A program made the position numbers and the translations under genes. A stretch of 64,000 nucleotides of DNA from Lactarius indigo (taxonomy: Eukaryota; Basidiomycota; Agaricomycetes; Russulales; Russulaceae), in assembly GCA_025766275.1 (NCBI GenBank), contig JAFKAC010000003.1:3100001-3164000 (forward strand), read 5' to 3'. This document shows, piece by piece, positions 24,355 to 34,451 of this stretch (positions are counted from its first letter, which is position 1; the number at the start of each line of letters is the position of its first letter). Under the pieces are notes generated by a model, which worked only from the letters and a program-made list of their open reading frames with translations, was not told where the DNA came from and ran no database searches.

Positions 24355-26068
24355 ATGGGTATCTGCATGTCGGCGGCAGCCGTCGAGGTCTCAGAAGACG
24401 ACAAGCGTCGACACAGAGAGGCTGAAAAATCGCTCAAAGAGGTGGGTGTCGTCCATCCTGGCGATATATGCGTGTTTTCTGAGCGAATTTCCTTTCATCT
24501 ACTTGGCCACCCATTGGTGTGTACTCTTAGGCGAAGCAAAAGCTATCATCACAAGTCAAGGTGCGCTGGTGATCCCCAACTTCGGTCCCCTCGCTGAGCC
24601 ATGTCCGCTAGGTATTACTATTAGGATCTGGAGATTCGGGAAAATCTACCATTCTCAAGGTGTGTGGTCTGACCCTCGTTCGTGAACTACTTTGCGATCA
24701 TCCTATCTAGCAAATGCGTCTTATTCATCGCGTGCCATTCTCGTCGCAAGAAGTCGAATCTTACAGGCAACTCATTTTCGTCAACCTTACACATGGGCTC
24801 AAATACGTCCTTGACTCGATGGAAGATATGGAGCTTGAGGTCTCTCCTGAAAATAGCGAGCATGTCGAGCTCGTCGAGAGTGCAAGCGATCTCCGCGAGG
24901 GCGAAATCTTCCCTCGCCAGTTTTATGAGCCTCTTAGGGCATTATGGAATGACAAGGGTGTTCAGCGGGCATGGGATCGCGGGAATGAGGCTGCCCTACC
25001 TGAAAAGTATCCACCTTTTCAATTTTTTTCCCCGCCTCGATTGCTTAGTCGTTGACCAACTTAGTCTGGCATATTTCTTCTCGGACTTGGATCGTCTCTT
25101 CCGACCGGACTACGTTCCCACAGAGCAAGACATCGTTCGATGCCGCGCACGGACAATCGGTATAACGGAGACCGTATTCCAACTCCGAGACCATGAGATG
25201 TTGATGGTAGACGTCGGCGGCCAAAAGAGTGAGCGGCGGAAGTGGATTCACTGTTTCCAAGACGTCACAAGTATATTGTTTTTGGTAAGCCTGAGTGGGT
25301 ACGACCAGTGTCTCGTCGAGGATAAGGACGCGGTACGTGAACTAATGGGTCGATTGGGTGGTTCTCACTGTCGCCTCTCAGAACCAAATGCAAGATGCCA
25401 TGACGATCTGGGATTCGATATGTTATTCTCAGTGGTTCAAGTCAACGTCAATTGTGTGTAACTATATTGTGTTTGACGATTCGCCCTCGCTGACGCATGT
25501 AACAAGATCCTCTTCTTAAACAAGGATGACCTTTTCCAGGCGAAAATACAGCACTCTGATATAAAGACATTCTTCCCGGTGCGGGATTTCCGACACTATA
25601 ATTGAAACGGTTCCTGAGATCTATCCAATTCAGGACTTCGATGGTGAGCCAAGGGACGCGAACGCTGGTAGAGACTACTTCAAGAAACGTTTTGCGAGAC
25701 TCGCCCAGAAAGCTGGCCGCTCGAAAGAGCGTGAAATATACATTCAGTTCGTCACTCGTAACCCGTAACTCTAACCACCAGTGCTCAAGCTAGATCAGTG
25801 TCACCACTGCAACAGATACCGCCCTATTACGGGTAGTAATGGCGGCCGTTGAAGGTACGTTTTACGTGTCTCACTCACGTAGACAAACTGATTAATCTAT
25901 GTTGTCTCCCCATAGAGTGAGTTCCTCACCTTTATTTTTCCATTGCATTCCACTCGCCCCCGTTTCACAAGTCTGGTCATGAGCTTGCCTTTTCACGTAT
26001 ATCTTACTCCCCTTCTGCGCTCCAGCATCGTCCTCCGACAAAATCTCGAAGTCGCTGCTCTGATCTGA
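24355..26068 (+). CDS. Heterotrimeric G-protein alpha subunit (divergent mushroom type)
   Basis: A membrane-anchored GTPase switch downstream of pheromone or nutrient receptors. Clear exons are 24355-24441, 24531-24560, 24612-24659, 24711-25006, 25065-25332, 25382-25453, 25507-25578 and 25634-25750, then one from about 25794. The N-terminus MGICMS carries the myristoylation Gly2 and a palmitoylation Cys. The P-loop is GSGDSGKST, with Asp where G-alpha normally has Glu. Switch regions are RARTIGITET and DVGGQKSERRKWIHCF. The base-specificity motifs are LFLNKDD and ATDT. The splice between 25750 and ATDT is uncertain. The last exon probably ends at 26068 with VLRQNLEVAALI; joining it from MAAVE at about 25853 needs either a weak GTTTTA donor or one missing base. 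Without that exon the protein would lose its receptor-contact tail. Confidence 0.88.
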
Positions 26069-26992
26069 CCATATTGGCTGCTCGCCTGTTCTCGTTTCCT
26101 CACGAGACCGGGACTGTCCGTCATTCCCTTCTTTTTTTCTGGATGACATATCTTTTCAGACTATCTTATTCCGTTCCTGACTTTGGCCGGAATCGCTGTA
26201 TAATTTTTCTCTCCACTGCACTTCTACACCTTCCATTCTTTTTCTTTTTCTTTCGGTCTTTATGTTTCTGCTCGTGCTTCCGTCTGTCCATCTTTCTGAT
26301 CTAAGCAATATCTATCTTATATCGCGCGAAACAAATACGTCAAACACAAACCTCATTATGCGATGCAGCTCCATCATAAGCAAAAACGTGAGTCTTATGT
26401 GGCGCCTCGGGGGTATTTATCTATGCCCAGCCGATTGATCTCGTCACGTATTGAACGGAGCTGACCATCTTTGTTAACGCAGATCCGCGACATTATGCTA
26501 TGACGAGTTTATTTTCGATACACCTTGCTCTGCCACGCAATACGTTCGCCATCCCTTGTCTCGCCCCGCTAAACTAGCATGTATGATCTCTATGTCCACT
26601 TTCTCCACGTCACTTACATGATATTCCGCGAGCTGTTGCATTATTCGTGTTTACCCTGCACACTGTTGTCTTCTCTTTAATACTTGCTTTTGTTACCATG
26701 GACCATACAACTAGTTGGGGTCCCACGCCGACTTTGTATTAGTTCTGTTACGTCGGCATCTGTTTCTCCGAAGTTAGTGCTATCTTATAGCTTCTTTGCC
26801 TTGACAGTTGTATTTCGAAATGCAGGGTATCTGTCTGGTACTATCGGCCGTGTTCTCGATCAAATCAGTACCACGGGTTCCACAACGCAAGCATGACTAA
26901 ACCAAGATGACAGCGCCTCTGGGCGTAGAAGGCGGACTATTTCCTATTGCGGACGATTGCGACCGAGGACGCGCTAGTTTAGTCACATGTCT
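26069..26992. other. No gene seen; G-alpha 3' flank
   Basis: The first half is T/C-rich on the plus strand, with pyrimidine runs near 26220-26250. Frames are short and unremarkable. This is probably 3' UTR and intergenic DNA. Confidence 0.4.
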
Positions 26993-27181
26993 TCAAAGAT
27001 ATACCTCCGGCCACATCGGGCTCGAAGCACCAAGTAATTTCTTGAAGTAACCATCCCGCGTCTTGGGTATCGTATGGTGTTTGTAAGAAGAGAAGAAAGA
27101 ACAACCAACAGCGCCAGCCATCAGGACGAACAAAAACGTAAACTGACCCGGTCGTCTGATCATTTGGAGAAACGCGGCCAT
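26993..27181 (-). CDS. Possible 62-aa single-pass membrane protein
   Basis: An uninterrupted ORF has a good start context (CAAGATGG). It begins MAAFLQMIRRPGQFTFLFVL, continues into a hydrophobic segment (roughly residues 14-32), then a positively charged tail (YKHHTIPKTRDGYFKKLLGA). A short basic leader followed by one membrane helix is typical of small mitochondrial inner-membrane subunits, but I cannot name a family. No intron is needed. It could also be a chance frame, since it is overlapped by another open frame on the same strand. Confidence 0.4.
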   Translation of the reverse strand: MAAFLQMIRRPGQFTFLFVLMAGAVGCSFFSSYKHHTIPKTRDGYFKKLLGASSPMWPEVYL

Positions 27182-27986
27182 CTTGGTGGGTTCTGAACAT
27201 CTAACTCGATGAGGAGAGCTCCACGCTGCCCGAGGTGGGGTCCAGGGGGGGGGCTCGGTCGTAGAAAGTGGGATCGCCTCCAGCTCTGTGTGATCTCAGC
27301 TAGTGGAAAAATGAAACAGTGCCACAACAGGAGGCAAGAGTGAAGAGGGGGAAAAAGGGGGAAGGGAGGTAAAGTCGGGGTGCTGGGATGTTGGCATGTT
27401 AATATTAAGAATTTGGGTGAGTGACTACGGCAGTGACGGCAACAAATCGCTCATCTTTCTGAGTCCAGCTGGCGTCTCGTTGGATCGCTCAGGGGTCAGG
27501 CCGGTTAGGACCGGCATCGCGTTATAGTTACAGTGGTGACAGCGTTCGGGGAGTCGGGGGAGATGCGGACATGACCCCTTCCCCATGGTCTTGGAGACAA
27601 CAACTCGTTCGCCCTGACCGTGACAGATGTGGGTCATTGTTTTTCCGATGTGAACCTTGAGTTTACTGTACAGAGTCGCATGAACACCCTGATCGCTCGA
27701 TCTAAATTTTTTTTTTTCTGGAAAGCGAATGAAAGAGGAGCACCCTTTGATCAATGTACTTTCTTCGATCGCATATGACAAACAACTAGAGACTCCACAA
27801 AGGTCCCGAGTTTGGTTCGAAAAGTTAGTGTATCTTCTAGCAAGTAGACCGTGAATACGGGTAACGGTGTGGGGTAGTGTGTATGATACATGAGACGTGC
27901 TCGAGTCCCTTTTTTGGTTTTGTCCATGCTTGAATGTACGTTGCCAACGCGAGTCCGATAGGGCGAAGCGCCTTAACTTATTGTGA
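27182..27986. other. Intergenic, no gene seen
   Basis: Includes a run of nine G (27245-27253), a G/A-rich stretch around 27330-27370 and an A/T run near 27706. The frames present have no recognisable product. The right end is the 3' flank of the MDV1 homolog. Confidence 0.4.
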
Positions 27987-30599
27987 TCAAAGCGCCCATA
28001 TTTTCACGGTGGCGTCGCGCCCGCCTGAAAGAAGGTAGCGATCCATGTAGCGTAGCTTCTCGACTGGACGTATGTGCCCGTTCGTTGTCAGCGTGGAATG
28101 CTGCATCGAAGTGCGATTGTAAATCTGTGTGATGTGCGTCAGTTTGGTTGGTTCATTCATTCTTCCGGGCGGATGCCGAGAGGTCCTCACCTTGACCCCA
28201 TTCTCTCCAGCGGCAGAAACGATCTTACGGCTGTCAAACTGCAACGCCGTCACCCCATGGTCATACTTGACCGTTTCAAAGATACCCCCGGTGCGCAGGT
28301 CCCAGATCTAAACGACGCGTGTGAAAGAGGTCCTGATCGCCCAAAAAAAATAAAGGACGTACCCGCACGGATTTATCCAAACTCCCGCTGACAACGTGAA
28401 TTTCGTCAAATTGCAGGCACGTCACGGGGCCCGTATGCCCCAGGAGCGTCCGGTGGGCCTGCCCAGTGCGCATATCCCACATTCGCACCGCGCCGTCCCC
28501 GCTCCCACTCACGAGTGCGTACTCCCACGATTGCACCGCACCGATGAAGTCCTGATACAGCTCCCAGCTCCCGTCCGCGTACGGTGGGGTAGGCACGGCG
28601 AACGCGCCCGCGGCGGCGGCGGCCCCAGCGACGGGGAAACCGGGCATGTGCCCCGCCGGCAACGTGGACGGGTGCGAAATCGCCCAGAGGATGTCCATCG
28701 TCATCACGCATTGCCCAGTCGCGAGATCCCATTGGCGAAGGGTTTTGTCAGATGCACCCGTCACCTGCAGCGCATTCACCTTCGTAAGTGGCTTCCGAGA
28801 GAAAGGGAGAGAGAGACGCACCAATGTGTCGTTCTCGAAATACAGCGCAGTGACACTCTTGCTGTGTCCTTCGAGCACGCGCACACACACTCCGGGTGCA
28901 TCATCGTCACCTGCTTCTTCCGATGCACTGCTGGCGCGCACCGTACCGTTCGAACCAGAGTACGGGCGGTCAACGACAACACTGCCACCGGTGCCAATGC
29001 CCTCGCCGTCTTCCTCCGCCTCTTCGAGCACATCGCTCAGGTCCCACTCCGACGCCTCAACGTCCCCGTCCACGCGGCGCAGGTCCCACAGGCGCACCGC
29101 ACCATCCGTCGCGCCCGTTGCGCAAAGATGCGCTTCTACTTGCAAAGCCTTGATCGTGCCTACGTGCCCGCGTAGGCGGCCAACCTCCTCACCAGTGAGA
29201 AGATCCCAAACGCGTGGGTGAGCGTCCTCTTGTGATGCCGTGACGAGCGTGCCGTAGGGTTCGGAGAAGTCCAGCGACGTTATTGGATTCGACCCGCACT
29301 CGAGAGACTAAGTCACAAATTTAGTACATGTAGGTGTGGATATGAAAGGATAACAAACCATGAAGGCCACGCCCGGTGGTAATTCATCGTGCTCTGAAGG
29401 TAAAAATGCTGGCCCTGGATCAATTCGTTGAGTAATGTACAACACGTTCACAAAAGGGAAGCGCTACCCTTTCTTCTCCGTGAGCTAGCCATAAGTGAGG
29501 CATGCCTGGAGCCGGACTGTCCGTTTTGCGAGGTCTCGAGCTCGAGCCTCTCCTGAACCATTAGCACTGTAGTGCCTCGATGAGCTACAAAGGTTCGCAA
29601 TCGGCCCAAGCCACTCACGTTCGTCATCGAGTTCAAGCTCGTCCTCTTGTAACTTGAATAGATCATCCTCTAATCTAGCTCGAATTGCATCGAGTGCCGC
29701 GATCTTGCTCGTAATTTCTGTGATGTCGTTGTGCAGGAGACTCTACCCACACCGTCGCCAATCAGAACGTTATGCGAGGTAGAGACATAAAACTCACCCT
29801 CCGAACGTGGAGGTTCTCCTTGTCCCTTGCAATCTCGCGCGTCTGGCGCTCCAACTCGTCGCGTCCAAACACCTTGTTTGCGCTGAGACTTTCTCGTCCA
29901 CGCTTCTTGCGACCGCGGCGACCCCGTTCCCTGGGACACGATGACGGCGTCCTCCTCGCTTTCCGCCTCGTCCGCCGCAGACTCCGCCAAGAGCCCCCGT
30001 GCACCAAGTGATAGACGCTTCAGCCCGAGCCGTGGTGCGTCGACGTTCCGCGTGGCCCGGCGCCGTGCACGCGCCGTGTCCGCGCTCGGTACGGTCGCCT
30101 CGAAGCCACGCAGCAGGCTCGGCATACCCACCTCCTCATCAGGCGACGCGTCAGGCAGGGGCGCGGCGAGGAGTTCTGACGCCGTCTCGACCACCTGGAG
30201 CTCGCGCGAAGTCGTGCGCCGCGCGCCGAGGCCGAGCCGGAGCGGCGTGCGCCCGATGGTGGCAAAGTCGAGCGTGGGCCGCGTGGACGACACGCCGACG
30301 GCGCGCGGTCGCGCAGAGACGGTCTGGGCGTGCGCCATCATCTTCGGCGTCATTATGACCGGGGCGACTGGCCGAGCGAGGGTGGTGTGGGCACGATGGC
30401 GCGGGTAAAAGAGGATGGGGAGAACACGTACGGTCTGCGAGGATCTTGTGGGAGTCACGCTTGCGGTGGTGAAAAGGCGCGAATAGAGTGCGCGAGACGC
30501 CGTCGAGGCGACTTGTTGACTTGGAGCCATGTGACGACGACGTTGACGCGGTTTCGGTGCGGACGACACCTGGCGCAGCGCTTCTGGATGATTGCGCAT
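27987..30599 (-). CDS. MDV1: Mitochondrial division WD40 adaptor (Mdv1/Caf4), one-base frame break
   Basis: This adaptor links Fis1 to the dynamin Dnm1 on the mitochondrial outer membrane. Exons are about 30599-29798, 29742-29619, 29566-29468, 29414-29359, 29307-28822, 28764-28363, 28307-28191 and 28124-27987. The N-terminal region has TIGRTPLRLGLG and SLLRGFEATVPSADTARARR. A coiled coil follows (RESLSANKVFGRDELERQTR to EDDLFKLQEDELELDDE). Then comes AFLPSEHDELPPGVAFMSLE and a C-terminal propeller of about seven blades (VSGSGDGAVRMWDMRTGQ, VSGSLDKSVRIWDLRTGG, LSGGRDATVKIWAL). The first exon is one base too long: the frame shifts at the GGGG run (CCCC on plus, 29922-29925), between VSQGTG and RRGRKKRGRESL. 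The true start is unresolved; 30599 is the first in-frame ATG. Confidence 0.85.
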
Positions 30600-30799
30600 G
30601 AGCTGTTCCCCGAAGACGAGGCAGTCATGAGTTTGAGGAGATCGTGGTTCGGGAGTGAGTTGTGGTCCAGTCGACGAGGTTGACCGACTGGCTCGACCAC
30701 TCGGCCTGGAGAGCAGAGGCAAACTATCCCCAAAAGGGTATGTAAATCGTTGGATTAAGTTATGCAATTATCGTATACAAATACACTACGACGTTCCCT

Positions 30800-31613
30800 C
30801 TATTCCTCTCGTGTCCAACCAAAGTCGAGGACCATCGAAAATCCGTACGGTCGGAGGTCATATTTTCGTCGAAATAGGGGCAACTCTACACTAGATACCA
30901 CCGGAGGGCCATTAGGCAACGCCGACCCAGCAGGGTTCTCGAGTGTAGAACTGGGTCCGACTGTCGGGGGTGGTGATGGCTCAGAGGGACATTGACGTTT
31001 GAACTGTCGAGTCGGACCTCGAGGATTGCGGCTGTATGCTATCATCGACTGGCTCATCCAGTAGCCCTGACTCGCCTTGCGCTTGATGAATAGTTGCCGT
31101 ATACGCGCGGCATCACGTTCCAACTCTTCCTTGAGCTGCTCGATGCTCGCGCGCTCCCAACGCGCAATGTCAAACGGCTCGAACAGCTGAGACGAGGACA
31201 CGTCGCACCAACACCGATCTGCAAGGCGTATGACCGCCGGCAGTGGTGTGGCAATGGGCGACGTGAGAATCGAGGCGAGGACGGTTGCAAAGGTTGCGTT
31301 TGTGGCCCAAGAACTGGACACGGAGGATGAGAGCGGAACGGGCTGCCAATAGCAAGAGGAGAGGAAAAGGGCGGTGAGAAGTATGATGCAATAAAAGCTA
31401 GAGAGAAATGAGAACGAGAAGACGACGATTAATGGGACAAGGCATAAATACCATGGGCGTGCGTGGATGATCATCGAGATGAGAAAGAGGATGAGGAAGA
31501 AAGGCGGCGCAGAGGGAAGAGGGAGTATTAAAAGGGGGATGAACCAGCGAGTGCACCTAAAGGAAGAATGTTAGAGAACGAAATGTAGAAATATTGGAGA
31601 GTACTGACCACAT
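30800..31613 (-). CDS. Unknown integral membrane protein (253 aa)
   Basis: Two coding exons are proposed: 31613-31609 (ATG plus two bases) and 31556-30800. They join in phase to give MWCTRWFIPLLILPLPSAPP and about 253 residues. The first ~75 residues hold two or three hydrophobic spans (FFLILFLISMII; WYLCLVPLIVVFSFSFLSSF; CIILLTALFL). A soluble part follows with a charged helix (ERASIEQLKEELERDAARIR) and a Pro/Ser-rich, Arg-containing tail. I do not recognise the family. It is divergent from the p23 gene, with 99 bp between start codons, and its 3' end lies about 200 bp from the MDV1 5' end. If the tiny first exon is wrong, an internal ATG at 31474 would begin MIIHARPWYL. Confidence 0.6.
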
Positions 31614-31712
31614 TGTCGTCGTCGTCGTCGTAGGAGGAACACTGTGACTTGCTTAGTCACACACAGGAGGTGACTCGGTGTCTTGGTTGATTGATCTTCA
31701 CTTGGCTTGAAC
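31614..31712. promoter_or_regulatory. Shared divergent promoter with a GTC microsatellite
   Basis: The 99 bp between the minus-strand membrane-protein start and the p23 start contains about five GTC/GTCGTC units (31615-31630). Both leaders and promoters must lie in or overlap this gap. No TATA box is obvious. Confidence 0.4.
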
Positions 31713-32581
31713 ATGTCAAAACACCCAGAGGTCCTTTGGGCTCAACGAAGCTCTGAATCAGACAAAGAAAAGGTCTTATCCACGAGTCATCGTCTTTGGT
31801 GTACCCCTCGATCTTACACCCAATCAGAATTTTCTCTTCGTGACCGTCAACCTTCCAGATATCGTCGAATCATCTATTCAGTATGATCTCCAATCTACAG
31901 GACTGTCTTTCAAGGCACAGGCTGGGTCTGCTACATCCCTTTGATCCATGAATACCATGTTCATGCGACTTTTTCATTGTGTTCAGACCAGGGGAACAGA
32001 AATCTGATTACGAATTCAAAGTCGATTTCTACAAGGAGATAATACCCGAAGTACTTGTTCTGATGCATATCGTTTGGCATGTGCTCACATTTGATCCTCC
32101 CCGTAGGAATCTGAAAAACGCTTGACGTCACGCTCTGTGGTGCTCAACCTCCGTAAAAAGGATCTCGAACAGGAGTACTGGCCTCGCCTCACCAAAGACA
32201 AGGTAAAGAGCCCGTACATCAAGACCGACTTTTCCAAGTGGGTGGACGAGGACGAGCAGGAGGGTCCCAGCACTGCTCTTGACGATGAAATGAATTTCGG
32301 TGGTATGGGCGGCGGAATGCCAGGTATGGGCGGAATGCCGGGTATGGGCGGTGGAATGCCAGGTATGGACGGAATTCCAGGTCTCGGCGGTGGAGACATG
32401 GACTTTAGCAAGGTGTGCTGGTATTTTCACCCTCAATCGAGCGTTACGCTTACTCGACCGACAGATGATGGCAAGTATGGGTGCTGGTGCTGGTGTTGGT
32501 GGTGACGACGCGCTAGCACCTGAAGGGGGTTCGGATTCGGAATCAGATTCGGACAATGCTGGCCCACCCCCGCTTGAGTGA
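31713..32581 (+). CDS. SBA1: Hsp90 co-chaperone p23 / Sba1 / Wos2
   Basis: p23 stabilises the ATP-bound closed state of Hsp90. Exons are 31713-31772, 31828-31925, 31987-32050, 32107-32412 and 32465-32581; the phases agree and the product is 214 aa. A CS domain fills the first half (VLWAQRSS, NFLFVTVNLPDI, LQSTGLSFKAQAG, VVLNLRKKDLEQEYWPRLTK). It contains the WPRLTK signature that contacts Hsp90. The C-terminal tail has a repeated GGMPGM module (about residues 148-172) and an acidic Ser/Asp end (GGSDSESDSDNAGPPPLE), as in plant and fungal p23 proteins. Two introns have GTC donors (gtctta and gtctgc). Confidence 0.95.
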
Positions 32582-34451
32582 AAAATACACAAGGGATGGC
32601 CGAACATCTAATGTAGTCCTGGTAAAGTCAGAATCCAAGAAAAATAAGATGTACACACTTCTTAGAGGCCAAATTCGATGATAATTCCGTGGTCTCAGAA
32701 TGAGACGCTCATATTGTGTTAGCCATGACTTCCCCAGACCATTCCCTGTCTGTACCTCCCCAGAAGCAGCCTGAGAAGTGGGTAAGGTGTGCATACCTCC
32801 CCGATGTTTGTCAGTCCTGCTGCGACATGATGGCACCTTCGATCCCCCCCTAGGCCTCGCACTTCCTACAGATCTCTGCCTCAATTTTCAGCATAGTTCG
32901 ATGCTACTGTCGTGCACGCTTCACGCTCGAGATATTGAATCTACGACGACACACGAGCCCATTATATTATACTTTAATGAACGCTCGTGTCGTTACATAT
33001 TGTATGTTATACAAAAGGATTCTTTTTCGCGGGCGTGTATAAACCAGCCAGTATAAGATTTTCTCCTGGTGCGACTCGGATCTTGCGTCAAACTCTGATG
33101 GACTCCGGACGATGGTTACGGGAGGCGGACAGTACTCGGACAAGGAGGGCGCTGGTCATAGTAACGTGCTATGCCCTGCACACTCATACAGCGTCTGCAC
33201 CGTGGCGAATGGGTGGAGTTGCACCTTCCCAACCTGGAGCCGAACTGAGGAAGAGATGGCGCACGTCGGAGAGTCCGGGGGAGAGCTGGCCGAACACCTG
33301 AACTATGTGCGAGAGTCCCCGGTCTATGCCTGCAAATGAGACGCGGATCTTAGCGCAGAAGTGATCTCAGTGGGATTGACGAACGTGAAAAAGTTGGGGA
33401 AACGATCATGTTGAACATGTGTGGGGCTGTCGATTCGGGTCGCGAGGTCCTCAAAACAGTTGCTAACACCATGGAATTCAAAGGATGTGAGAGTGGAAAG
33501 TACAGTCCGTGTTACGGGGAGGCATTCGATCCGGTCAGGAGGTAGCCGATTGGAACTGTAGATACTTAGATAACACTGGCAGAGAAGAGGGCCAACCCAA
33601 AGAAAAGACGTATACGAAGGCTTGGGTTTATGGACGAAGCCATGACTTACGAGACGGTGTGTGCCCAAAAATGAGAGGAGGCGAGAACAGCTAGGTGCTT
33701 GATGGTTCTAAAGGTGGGGCTTATATGGATGGGCAATGAAGTATTGGGGATAATTGTAAAGGGGTCCAAAGATGCACAGGAGTGCGCTAGTCGTTGACAG
33801 TGGCTTGTATCGTGGATTGGTGGCGTTGGCGTGGCATCCAATGAGAAATGCGTCGAGTTTAGGCAACACATGCAACCACCGCTCGTTCAGTGGTATTCTG
33901 TCAAGTTGGAGAGTGACAAAGTCACCAGTCGAGGCTAGCTGCCAAGTGTAACTCCCAAGGGAGTCGGTACTTCTGCGGAATGAGCAAAGCAACATGAAGA
34001 GCAGGGCTCCCAGGTACACTCTTTCAATTGTTCCCATGTGGGTGCTTGGATACGCACATTGTACTCGTTCGTACCTTGGGTCACCCGCACTGACCTATTC
34101 TCATTGGTGTCCCTCAGGGTCTCATCCCACGTTCGCGTTATTATAGGTTCCCCTTGACATCGTCCGCCTGCACAAGCACGCAGAAACTTCACGCATATCC
34201 CGGACTCTCTGTATCCGTCCAGACGGGAGTCTCTGCACACCTCAAAAGAATAAGGTCGCCTTCGCTGGTACCTGGCCCCGATATAGGCCTGAATAGCGCG
34301 TACCTTGCGATGATGCGATGTCGGCGGTCCTGTGCTTGCAGACGCCCAAGTCATCGCCCGCTGGCTGTACGACACAGGCGCCGTACTACAACTATCTGCG
34401 CCACCGAACACCTCCGCTTTTTGCACCTTCCCCTCACATTCTCTTCTCATA
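32582..34451. other. 1.9-kb gap without a supported gene
   Basis: Frames of up to 171 codons occur on the minus strand (33708-34450). They contain a Cys-containing stretch but no family motif, start context or intron pattern that I trust. The gap separates p23 from the DUF6535 gene. The last ~100 bp are pyrimidine-rich and are the likely leader of the latter. Confidence 0.4.

Noticed and set aside
28396..29221. Long plus-strand frames across the MDV1 homolog
   Set aside because: Shadows of the GC-rich WD40 coding strand; the minus-strand reading carries the family motifs.
29941..30683. Arg/Ala-rich plus-strand frames opposite the MDV1 N-terminus
   Set aside because: Antisense shadow of a GC-rich, Arg/Ala-coding exon with no independent signals.
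33708..34450. Cys-containing minus-strand frames beside the DUF6535 gene
   Set aside because: Two overlapping frames, neither with a signal peptide, intron signals or conserved pattern; they also overlap the DUF6535 leader.
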